From contig DASYYE010000084.1 in NCBI GenBank assembly GCA_035946955.1, positions 1-15,052 on the forward strand: 15,052 bases of DNA, read 5' to 3'. Positions within the stretch are counted from its first letter, which is position 1. Every line of letters begins with the position of its first letter. The stretch is from DASYYE01 sp035946955. GTDB lineage: Bacteria; Actinomycetota; Actinomycetes; Streptosporangiales; Streptosporangiaceae. Shown here in pieces: positions 1 to 6,889 of this stretch. The position numbers and the translations under genes are program-made. The notes beneath the pieces were generated by a model that was given only the letters and a program-made list of their open reading frames with translations, was not told the origin of the DNA and made no database searches.

Positions 1-683
1 ACCTGGGCCTTGCCCTCGCGGCTGCGGGCGTGCTGGGCGAAGATGTCGAGGATCAGCGCGGTGCGGTCCACCACTTTCACCTTGACGATGCTCTCCAGCC
101 GCCGTAGCTGGCTGGGGGTCAGCTCACCGTCACAGATGACCGTGTCAGCACCGGTCGCGGCCACCAGCGAGGCCAGTTCCGCTGCCTTGCCGGAGCCGAT
201 GTAGGTCGCGGGTTCCGGGCGGCCGCGGCGCTGGATGAGGCCGTCGAGCACGACCGAGCCGGCCGTCTCGGCGAGCCGTGAGAGTTCGCGCAGGGAGTTC
301 TCCGCACTGGCCAGGGTGCCTTCGGTCCAGACGCCAACCAGGACCACCCGCTCCAGCCGCAGTGCCCGGTACTCGACCTCGGTGACGTCAGCGAGTTCGG
401 TGGACAGGCCGGCGACGCGGCGCAGGGCATGCCGGTCAGCCAGGTCCAGGGCGCCGGGGTCGTCCTCGTCCGACGCATCGAACGCCAGGACGTCACGGTC
501 GTCATAGTCCTCGGCAGGACCAGCCCCCTCGACTTCAGGACCCTCGACTTCAGGCCCCACAGCTTCGGGCAGGACAATATCTGGCATGGCAACCTCGGGC
601 CGGTGTTCAGGCGCGGGCCACCCCTGTGGTCTGCCATTCGCAGCGCCCGGTGCCACCCGGCTGTGGTTGGTCAATGGTGTCAT
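1..683 (-). CDS. hflX: GTPase HflX, N-terminal part (cut by window edge)
   Basis: This is the first 227 codons of a ribosome-associated GTPase of the HflX family, which in other bacteria splits or rescues stalled 70S ribosomes. The visible part is the N-terminal HflX domain. It includes the family stretch DGLIQRRGRPEPATYIGSGK (IGSGK at about residues 162-166) and, near the edge, LTPSQLRRLE and AQHARSREGKAQ. The GTP-binding G1-G4 motifs lie outside the window. The ATG at 683 is chosen because AAGGAGG lies just upstream, although only two bases separate it from the ATG; an in-frame ATG at 587 with GAGG five bases away is the alternative. The first 80 residues or so are acidic and poorly conserved-looking, and contain a duplicated GPEVE motif. 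It is divergent from aceB. Identity is clear from the motifs. Confidence 0.93.
   Translation of the reverse strand, partial: MTPLTNHSRVAPGAANGRPQGWPAPEHRPEVAMPDIVLPEAVGPEVEGPEVEGAGPAEDYDDRDVLAFDASDEDDPGALDLADRHALRRVAGLSTELADVTEVEYRALRLERVVLVGVWTEGTLASAENSLRELSRLAETAGSVVLDGLIQRRGRPEPATYIGSGKAAELASLVAATGADTVICDGELTPSQLRRLESIVKVKVVDRTALILDIFAQHARSREGKAQ
526..555. repeat. 15-bp tandem duplication inside hflX
   Basis: Two back-to-back copies of CCCTCGACTTCAGG plus one base (526-540 and 541-555) differ only at their last base. On the minus strand they encode a duplicated GPEVE motif in the acidic N-terminal extension of HflX. Because 15 is a multiple of three, the duplication keeps the reading frame. 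Confidence 0.85.
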
Positions 684-780
684 GGCCTCCTTGCACCGTC
701 ACCTCAATAACACCCGGCAGGACCAGCTTGTGCCCTACCGACCAGTACCCCCGCCCTGCGGCCGTACCCGGGTGGCGTTC

Positions 781-786
781 TACCAT
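781..786 (+). promoter_or_regulatory. possible -10 element for aceB
   Basis: TACCAT fits the actinobacterial TANNNT -10 pattern and would start transcription near 793, leaving a leader of about 37 bases that contains the aceB ribosome binding site. No recognisable -35 hexamer is found 16-19 bases upstream. The rest of the hflX/aceB gap (684-829) shows only an ACCCGGGT palindrome near 766-773. This is a weak call. Confidence 0.2.
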
Positions 787-829
787 CTGCGGAATCGGGT
801 GCGGGACGCCACGGCAGAGGAGGGACACC

Positions 830-2434
830 ATGACAGCGAGCGAGGGCATGGAGATCACCGGTCCACCTGGGGACCGTTACGACGAAATCCTCACGCCGGA
901 CGCGCTCGACCTGATTGCGGCCCTCCACCGGGAGTTCGCACCCCGGCGCGCCGGGCTGCTGGCCGCGCGTGCGGCCCGCCAGGAAGAGCTGTCCGCGGGC
1001 GGGACACTGGACTTCCTGCCCAGCACCCACCAGGTCCGGGAGGACATGTCGTGGCGGGTCGCCCCGCTCGCGCCACGGCTGGTCGACCGCAGGGTGGAGA
1101 TCACCGGGCCGACCGAGCGGAAGATGGCCATCAATGCCCTCAACTCGGGCGCGAAGGTGTGGCTGGCCGACTTCGAAGACGCGAACACCCCGCTGTGGGA
1201 GAACATGGTCATCGGCCAGCTCAACCTGAAGGACGCGCTGGACCGCAGGATCGACTTCACCAGCGAGGACGGCAAACAGTACCGGCTGCGGCCCGACGAC
1301 GAACTGGCCACCATCGTGGTCCGCCCGCGGGGCTGGCACCTGGACGAGAAGCACCTCCTGATCGACGGCCAGCGGGCCTGCGGCAGCCTGTTCGACTTCG
1401 CCCTGTACTTCGTCCACTGTGCGCGCCGTCAGCTGGACAAGGGCGCGGGGCCTTATTTCTACCTGCCCAAGATCGAGAGCCACCTGGAGGCGCGGCTCTG
1501 GAACGACGTCTTCAACCTGGCGCAGGACCGGCTCGGCATCCCGCGGGGCACCATCCGCGCCACGGTCCTGATCGAGACCATCCCGGCCGCGTTCGAGATG
1601 GAGGAGATCCTCTGGGAGTTGCGGGAGCACAGTTCCGGGCTAAACGCGGGCCGCTGGGACTACCTGTTCAGCATCATCAAGAAGTTCCGTTCGCGGGGCC
1701 GGGAGTTCGTGCTCCCCGAGCGCAACGCGGTCACGATGACCGCCCCGTTCATGCGCGCCTACACCGAACTGCTGGTCAAGACCTGCCACCGGCGGGGGGC
1801 ACACGCGATGGGTGGCATGGCAGCGTTCATCCCCAGCAGGCGCGACCCGGCGGTGAACGCCACCGCCCTGGCCAAGGTGCGAGACGACAAGACGCGGGAG
1901 TCCGGTGACGGCTTCGACGGCTCCTGGGTCGCCCACCCTGACCTTGTCCCGGTCTGCCGGGAGGTGTTCGACGCGGTCCTGGGCGACCGGCCGAACCAGA
2001 TCGGCAGGCTGCGTGAGGACGTGAGCGTCTCGTCCGCGGACCTGCTGGCCGTGTCGAAGACGCCGGGCTCGGTGACCGAGGCGGGCCTGCGCAACAACGT
2101 GAGCGTGGCACTGCAGTACCTGGCGAGCTGGCTCGCGGGCAACGGCGCGGTGGCGATCTTCAATCTGATGGAGGACGCCGCGACCGCGGAGATCTCCCGG
2201 TCCCAGATCTGGCAGTGGGTGCACAACGACGTCACGCTGGCCGAAGGCCCCCAGGTCACGCGCGACCTGGTCGAGCGGGTCATCCATGAGGAGCTGGGCA
2301 CCATCCGAAGCGCCGCGGGTGCGGCGTTCGACGCTGCCCGCTTCGACCAGGCTGTGACTCTGTTCAGTGAAGTGGCCCTGGCCGACGACTACGCGGAGTT
2401 CCTCACCATCCCCGCGTACGAGCGCATGCCTTGA
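830..2434 (+). CDS. aceB: malate synthase A
   Basis: It condenses glyoxylate with acetyl-CoA to form malate in the cytoplasm. The 534 residues match the usual size of the A isoform (about 530, against roughly 720 for isoform G). The family signature is visible as EHSSGLNAGRWDYLFS around residues 265-281. Probable Mg ligands are E249 (IETIPAAFEMEEI) and D277 (GRWDY), the glyoxylate-binding arginine lies in VVRPRGWH (165-170), and the catalytic aspartate is D449 in MEDAATAEISRSQIWQW. The ATG at 830 is preceded by GAGGAGGGA at good spacing; an ATG at 848 lacks a comparable site. It leads the glycolate block, with glcD 129 bases downstream. No isocitrate lyase is nearby, so its glyoxylate probably comes from GlcDEF rather than from isocitrate. 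Confidence 0.96.
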   Translation: MTASEGMEITGPPGDRYDEILTPDALDLIAALHREFAPRRAGLLAARAARQEELSAGGTLDFLPSTHQVREDMSWRVAPLAPRLVDRRVEITGPTERKMAINALNSGAKVWLADFEDANTPLWENMVIGQLNLKDALDRRIDFTSEDGKQYRLRPDDELATIVVRPRGWHLDEKHLLIDGQRACGSLFDFALYFVHCARRQLDKGAGPYFYLPKIESHLEARLWNDVFNLAQDRLGIPRGTIRATVLIETIPAAFEMEEILWELREHSSGLNAGRWDYLFSIIKKFRSRGREFVLPERNAVTMTAPFMRAYTELLVKTCHRRGAHAMGGMAAFIPSRRDPAVNATALAKVRDDKTRESGDGFDGSWVAHPDLVPVCREVFDAVLGDRPNQIGRLREDVSVSSADLLAVSKTPGSVTEAGLRNNVSVALQYLASWLAGNGAVAIFNLMEDAATAEISRSQIWQWVHNDVTLAEGPQVTRDLVERVIHEELGTIRSAAGAAFDAARFDQAVTLFSEVALADDYAEFLTIPAYERMP

Positions 2435-2439
2435 CCATC

Positions 2440-2484
2440 ATCGCGGCGGGTCTTACTGCACATAGCAGTAGAAATCACCGCGAT
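2440..2484. promoter_or_regulatory. nested inverted repeat in the aceB-glcD gap
   Basis: An inner perfect stem TACTGC/GCAGTA (2454-2459 and 2465-2470, five-base loop) sits inside an outer perfect stem ATCGCGG/CCGCGAT (2440-2446 and 2478-2484). It begins six bases after the aceB stop codon. No T-run follows, so it is either a non-canonical terminator or attenuator, or a regulator binding site for glcD. The two arms are seen directly; the role is not known. Confidence 0.4.
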
Positions 2485-2563
2485 CATGGAACTCAGGCGC
2501 GTGGAGGCGCAGGCTTGGGGGTAGTGGGTGCGCCGTGTCGGTGTGCCCGTCGCGAGGAGGGCG

Positions 2564-4018
2564 ATGGTCAGGCAGCTCATCGGCCGGATGACGGAGATCT
2601 GCGGGCCGGACGCGGTGGTCACCGACCCCGCTGAGCTGCGCACCTACGACTGCGACGGGCTCACGTCACACCGCGCGACCCCCGGGCTGGCCGTGCTTCC
2701 CAGCACCGCCGAGCAGGTCGCAGCCGTGGTGCGCGAGTGCGCCGCAGCAGGGATCCCGTTCGTGGCACGCGGGTCCGGGACCGGCCTGTCTGGCGGGGCA
2801 CTGCCCCGCGCCGACGGGGTGCTGATCGTGACCTCGCGGATGCGGCGCATCATCGCGGTGGACCCGGCCAGCAGGCGCGCCATCGTGGAGCCGGGGGTCA
2901 CGAACCTCGCGGTGAGCGAGGCCGCGCGCCCCTACGGATACTTCTACGCCCCCGACCCGTCCAGCCAGGTGGTGTGCTCGGTCGGCGGTAATGTGGCCGA
3001 GAACTCCGGTGGGGCGCACTGTCTCAAGCACGGTTTCACCGTCCACCACATCACCGGACTGCAGGTCGTCACGCCCGCGGGCGAACTGACCTGGCTCGGC
3101 GACGGCACCGGCGCTGCTCCTGGTTATGACCTGGTCGGCGCGTTCACCGGGTCCGAAGGCACACTCGGCATCGCCACAAAGATCATCGTGAAGCTCACCC
3201 GGATCCCGGAGGCTGTCACCTGCCTGCTGGCGGCGTTCCCGGCCACCGGGGCGGGCGGGTCGGCCGTGTCGGCGATCATCGCGGAGGGCATCGTGCCGGC
3301 CGCGATCGAGATGATGGACGCGCTCGCGGTGCAGGCGGCCGAGTACGCGGTGGGGTGCCACTACCCGGAGGACGCGGGCGCGGTGCTCATCGTGGAGCTG
3401 GATGGGCCACTGGCGGACGTGCGGCGTGAGGCCGCTGCCGTGCGCCGGATCTGTGAGCGGTCCGGGGCCACCGAGATCAGGGTCGCCGACGACCCTGCCG
3501 AGCGCGCCGCCATCTGGCTCGGCCGCAGGTCGGCATTTGCCGCCATGGGGCGGGTCTCGCCCGCCTACATAGTCCAGGACGGGGTCGTGCCCAGGAGCGC
3601 GCTCGGCCCGGTCCTCGACAAGATCGCGGAACTGTCGGCCGACTCCGGGATCCGGGTCGCCAACGTGTTCCACGCCGGTGACGGCAACCTGCACCCGCTC
3701 GTGCTCTACGACGACAGCTCGGCGGATGCCACGGCCGCTGCCGAGGCGCTGTCCGGCGCCATCCTGGACCTGTGCATCGCCCACGGCGGCTCGATCACAG
3801 GCGAGCATGGCGTGGGCGTGGACAAGTCCCGCTACATGCCCAAGATGTTCAGTGCCGAGGACCTGGACACGATGCAGTTGCTGCGCTGCGCGTTCGACCC
3901 GGCCGGGGTGTGCAACCCGGGGAAGGTGTTCCCAACCCCCCGGCTGTGCGGCGAAGTCCCCGGCGTCCGCCGCGCCCCTCACCCGCTGGTGGCCTCCGGC
4001 CAGGCAGACCAGCTCTGA
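2564..4018 (+). CDS. glcD: glycolate oxidase FAD subunit GlcD
   Basis: This is an FAD-linked 2-hydroxyacid dehydrogenase, the catalytic flavin subunit that oxidises glycolate (or D-lactate) to glyoxylate (or pyruvate). The 484 residues show an N-terminal PCMH-type FAD domain with RGSGTGLSGGALP at about 69-81 and SSQVVCSVGGNVAENSGG further on, then an FAD-oxidase C-terminal domain with HAGDGNLHP (370-378) and ITGEHGVGVDKSRYM (H415). The ATG at 2564 has GAGGAGG three bases upstream; a GTG at 2528 would add 12 residues but lacks a matching site. It lies between aceB and glcE, whose products complete the pathway. Stand-alone D-lactate dehydrogenases share this fold, but the adjoining glcE and glcF make the glycolate oxidase assignment much stronger. 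Confidence 0.93.
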   Translation: MVRQLIGRMTEICGPDAVVTDPAELRTYDCDGLTSHRATPGLAVLPSTAEQVAAVVRECAAAGIPFVARGSGTGLSGGALPRADGVLIVTSRMRRIIAVDPASRRAIVEPGVTNLAVSEAARPYGYFYAPDPSSQVVCSVGGNVAENSGGAHCLKHGFTVHHITGLQVVTPAGELTWLGDGTGAAPGYDLVGAFTGSEGTLGIATKIIVKLTRIPEAVTCLLAAFPATGAGGSAVSAIIAEGIVPAAIEMMDALAVQAAEYAVGCHYPEDAGAVLIVELDGPLADVRREAAAVRRICERSGATEIRVADDPAERAAIWLGRRSAFAAMGRVSPAYIVQDGVVPRSALGPVLDKIAELSADSGIRVANVFHAGDGNLHPLVLYDDSSADATAAAEALSGAILDLCIAHGGSITGEHGVGVDKSRYMPKMFSAEDLDTMQLLRCAFDPAGVCNPGKVFPTPRLCGEVPGVRRAPHPLVASGQADQL

Positions 4019-4054
4019 TTGACACAGCGCCCGAGCACGGTGTCCATCCGGGAC

Positions 4055-4088
4055 CGGAGGGCCTTGCCAGGTGTGGCCGGGCCCTCCG
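4055..4088. terminator. hairpin between glcD and glcE
   Basis: A perfect nine-base stem, CGGAGGGCC (4055-4063) and GGCCCTCCG (4080-4088), encloses a 16-base loop and lies 36 bases after the glcD stop. It could end or attenuate the aceB-glcD transcript. There is no T-run after it, so it is not a classical intrinsic terminator. Confidence 0.4.
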
Positions 4089-4106
4089 CGTTACCCAGGC
4101 AACACG

Positions 4107-4136
4107 TTGGATGTGTGGATCCTGGGAATCTATTGT
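4107..4136 (+). promoter_or_regulatory. candidate promoter of glcEF
   Basis: TTGGAT (4107-4112) and TATTGT (4131-4136) are separated by 18 bases and resemble housekeeping -35 and -10 elements. Transcription would begin near 4143, giving a leader of about 27 bases to the glcE ATG. It lies just beyond the hairpin at 4055-4088, which fits separate transcription of glcEF. A GGATCCTGG / CCAGGTCC near-palindrome (4117-4145) overlaps the -10 and could be an operator. Confidence 0.35.
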
Positions 4137-4169
4137 CCAGGTCCGTCCACCCACGACCGTAGGACGAAC

Positions 4170-5507
4170 ATGACGCACGACCCGGTTCTCCGGGCACTGG
4201 CCGCCACGTGCCCGGCCGCGCGAGGCGCGGCCGTGGAGGACACTCTGGCCGGGGTGAGCCCGCGCTATGCCGCTTCTCCGGCCACGGTCGAGCAGGCCAG
4301 TGCACTGCTGCGGGCCGCGGCCGAGCACGGCCTTGCCGTGGTCGTGCGGGGCGGTGGCAGCAAGCTGGACTGGGGGATGCCGCCTGCGCGCTGCGACCTG
4401 GTGCTCGACACCCGGCTGCTGGACAAGGTGGTCGAGCATGCCGCAAGTGACCTGGTCGTCCGCGTCCAGGCGGGGGTCACGCTGGCCCGGCTCGCGGACA
4501 CGCTTGCCGATGCCGGCCAGCAACTCGCACTGGACCCCGCGCCCGGCGCGCACATGACATGCCACGCCGCCACCGTGGGCGGGATGGTCGCGACGGGGGC
4601 GGCCGGGCCGCGGCGGCTGCGGTACGGGGCCCCACGTGACCTGCTGATCGGGCTCACCGTGGTCCGCGTGGACGGGACAGTCGCGAAGTCCGGTGGCAAG
4701 GTCGTGAAGAACGTCGCAGGCTACGACCTTGGGAAGCTCTTCGCGGGCTCGTACGGGACGCTCGGGCTCATCGTGGAGGCCGTGTTCCGCCTGCACCCGC
4801 TGCCGTCTCGGTCTGCCTACCTCACCAGCGCGTACCCCGATACCGCCGCGGCAGACGAGGCCGTCGCCGCAGTGGCAGCCAGCCAGCTCGCGCCGTCGGC
4901 GGTGGAGGCCGTCCGGGCCTGCCGTGACGAGCCCGTGCAGGTTGGCGTGCTCCTGGAGGGTGACGCGGACGGGGTGGGCCAGCGCGCCGGCCTGGTGCAC
5001 GGCCTCCTGCGCTCGGCCGCTGCCGCAGGCTCTCCCCGTGACGTTGCCGTGGCCGATTCCGCGCCACCGTGGTGGGGCTGGGGTGGGGAAGGAGCCACGC
5101 TGGTCAGGCTCGCCTACTGGCCGGGCTGGTTCGCCACGGTCCTGCGGGTGGTCGACGACGCGGCGGCCGTTGCTGGTCTCGACCCCTGGGTGGGTGGCTC
5201 TGCCGCGGCTGGCGTGGTCTACGCAAGCTTGCCGGGCTCCAGTGACCCAGCGGCCGTCGCTGCCTTCGTATCCGGTGTCCGGGCCGTATTCGCGCGCGGA
5301 CCGGACGGCTTCGGCCAGGGCCCAGCACAGCCGGCTGACCTGCCGCCCGCGCTGGCCAGCGCAGTGGTCGTGCGGGCACCCAGTGCGGTGCGGAACCTGG
5401 TGGACCTGTGGGGGCCGGTCCCTTCACCTGGCCTGATGCGGGCCGTGAAAGACCAGTTCGACCCGGGGCACCGCATGTCACCCGGGCGCTTCGCAGGAGG
5501 GATCTGA
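4170..5507 (+). CDS. glcE: glycolate oxidase FAD-binding subunit GlcE
   Basis: This is the second flavin-type subunit of glycolate oxidase, 445 residues. The PCMH FAD domain shows VVRGGGSKLDWG at about 58-69, PAPGAHMTCHAATVGGMVATG further on, and the GlcE hallmark GGKVVKNVAGYDLGKLFAGS starting near residue 175, followed by YGTLGLI. The C-terminal half is shorter and less conserved than in GlcD and lacks the HAGDGNLHP and GEHGVG motifs, which separates the two paralogues. The ATG at 4170 is preceded by AGGA at five bases; upstream in-frame GTG codons have no such site. Its TGA overlaps the glcF ATG by one base (TGATG), so the two are very likely translationally coupled. Confidence 0.93.
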   Translation: MTHDPVLRALAATCPAARGAAVEDTLAGVSPRYAASPATVEQASALLRAAAEHGLAVVVRGGGSKLDWGMPPARCDLVLDTRLLDKVVEHAASDLVVRVQAGVTLARLADTLADAGQQLALDPAPGAHMTCHAATVGGMVATGAAGPRRLRYGAPRDLLIGLTVVRVDGTVAKSGGKVVKNVAGYDLGKLFAGSYGTLGLIVEAVFRLHPLPSRSAYLTSAYPDTAAADEAVAAVAASQLAPSAVEAVRACRDEPVQVGVLLEGDADGVGQRAGLVHGLLRSAAAAGSPRDVAVADSAPPWWGWGGEGATLVRLAYWPGWFATVLRVVDDAAAVAGLDPWVGGSAAAGVVYASLPGSSDPAAVAAFVSGVRAVFARGPDGFGQGPAQPADLPPALASAVVVRAPSAVRNLVDLWGPVPSPGLMRAVKDQFDPGHRMSPGRFAGGI

Positions 5508-6871
5508 TGACCGACCCGACCCCTCTCGACCCGGATGGCAGGCTGGCCGGGGTGGTCTCTGACTGCGTGCACTGCGGGTTCTGTCTGCCGGCCTGCCCGA
5601 CATACCAGTTGTGGGGTGAGGAGATGGACTCCCCCCGCGGCCGCATCCACCTCATCTCGCAGGTGCTGGGGGGCGAGCCACTGACCGGGGCGGTCGTTAC
5701 CCATCTCGACCGGTGCCTGGGCTGCATGGCGTGCGTGCCGGCCTGCCCGTCCGGCGTCCGCTACAACGAGCTGATCGAGGCCGCGCGCACCTGGACCGAG
5801 GAGCCACCCGCCCGCACGGGTGCGCCAGCCGTGACCACGGCGAGGTCATTGCGTGACCGGGCGGTGCGCGCGGCCGTGTTCGCGACTTTCCCCTACCCGC
5901 GCCGGCTGCGCGCCCTGACCGGCCCGCTGCGGCTGGCACAGCGGACCGGCCTGGACCGGCTGTTGCGCGACAGCCGCACCGTCGGCCGGCTGGCTCCGGA
6001 ACTCCAGACCTCGCTGCGGCTGGCCCCGCGTACCAGCCCAGGCCGGCCGGTGGTGCCCGCCCGGATCCCCGCCCGCGGCCTGCGCCGCGCGGTCGTCGGC
6101 CTGCTCACCGGCTGTGTCCAGCAGGTCTTCTTCCCCGGTGTCAATGCCGCGACCGTCCGCGTGCTCACCGCGGAAGGCTGTGACGTGGTGATCCCGGAAG
6201 CACAGGGCTGCTGCGGTGCGCTGTCGATGCACTGTGGCCGCGCAGCCGAAGCGGCCAGGTTCGCCCGCCAGACCATCACGGCGTTCGGGCGCGCCGGGGT
6301 GGACACGGTCGTCGTCAACTCGGCCGGGTGCGGCTCTGCGATGAAGGAGTACACGTCGCTGCTGGCGGACCCCCAGGCCGCGCAGTTCAGCGGCAAGGTC
6401 CGTGACTTCACCGAGTTCCTTGCCGAGCTCTACGAGCATGGCGGCGGGGTCCGGGCCGTGCGCCGTGAGTTCCCGGTCATGGCCGCCTACCATGCCGCGT
6501 GTCACCTCGAGCACGCCCAGGGGGTCCGCGACCAGCCCCGTGAGCTGCTGCGAGGCATCCCCGGGCTGACGCTCACCGAGCCTGCCGACCGGGGCATGTG
6601 CTGCGGGTCCGCCGGGGTCTACAACCTGCTCCAGCCCGGCCCTGCCACAGAGCTGGGCCAGCGTAAGGCGCAGGCACTGCGGGCCACCGGCGCCCGCCTG
6701 GTCGTGTCCGCGAACCCCGGCTGCACCCTGCAGATCGCGGCGGCACTGGCAGCGGGAGACGAGGCCCCGGCCGTGGCCCACATCGCCGAGGTACTGGACG
6801 CGTCCATACGCGGCCTGCCGGTCACTGCCCTGCGCGAACCGGCCGGACACACGCCAGCAGACTGGGCATGA
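5507..6871 (+). CDS. glcF: glycolate oxidase iron-sulfur subunit GlcF
   Basis: This 454-residue iron-sulfur subunit carries electrons from the GlcD/GlcE flavins toward the membrane quinone pool. Two ferredoxin-type 4Fe-4S motifs are visible: CVHCGFCLPACP (C20, C23, C26, C30) and CLGCMACVPACP (C70, C73, C76, C80). Two cysteine-rich CCG domains follow, with QGCCGALSMHCG (C235, C236) and GMCCGSAGVYNL (C365, C366). No transmembrane segment is evident, so it would be a peripheral protein. The ATG at 5507 overlaps the glcE stop and follows GGAGG at six bases. Related proteins include LutA/LldE and anaerobic GlpC, but the glcDE context and the two-ferredoxin, two-CCG layout support GlcF. Confidence 0.94.
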   Translation: MTDPTPLDPDGRLAGVVSDCVHCGFCLPACPTYQLWGEEMDSPRGRIHLISQVLGGEPLTGAVVTHLDRCLGCMACVPACPSGVRYNELIEAARTWTEEPPARTGAPAVTTARSLRDRAVRAAVFATFPYPRRLRALTGPLRLAQRTGLDRLLRDSRTVGRLAPELQTSLRLAPRTSPGRPVVPARIPARGLRRAVVGLLTGCVQQVFFPGVNAATVRVLTAEGCDVVIPEAQGCCGALSMHCGRAAEAARFARQTITAFGRAGVDTVVVNSAGCGSAMKEYTSLLADPQAAQFSGKVRDFTEFLAELYEHGGGVRAVRREFPVMAAYHAACHLEHAQGVRDQPRELLRGIPGLTLTEPADRGMCCGSAGVYNLLQPGPATELGQRKAQALRATGARLVVSANPGCTLQIAAALAAGDEAPAVAHIAEVLDASIRGLPVTALREPAGHTPADWA

Positions 6872-6880
6872 CTGGGCCGT

Positions 6881-6886
6881 TAGCCT
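6881..6886 (+). promoter_or_regulatory. -10 element placed for a leaderless transcript
   Basis: TAGCCT matches TANNNT and ends six bases before the second of two tandem GTG codons (6890 and 6893). This is the spacing at which actinobacterial transcription begins on the start codon itself. There is no Shine-Dalgarno sequence in the 18-base gap after glcF. No convincing -35 hexamer is seen. Confidence 0.4.
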
Positions 6887-6889
6887 CGT

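Noticed and set aside
586..1908. 440-codon plus-strand reading frame overlapping aceB
   Set aside because: It is in another frame of malate synthase, rich in Arg/Gly/Pro, with no recognisable motif; the aceB frame has all family motifs.
2666..3982. 438-codon minus-strand reading frame opposite glcD
   Set aside because: This is an antisense shadow typical of GC-rich genes. It has no motifs and no ribosome binding site of its own, and GlcD is unambiguous on the other strand.
4019..4024. TTGACA hexamer after glcD as a -35 element
   Set aside because: No acceptable -10 sequence is found 16-19 bases downstream.
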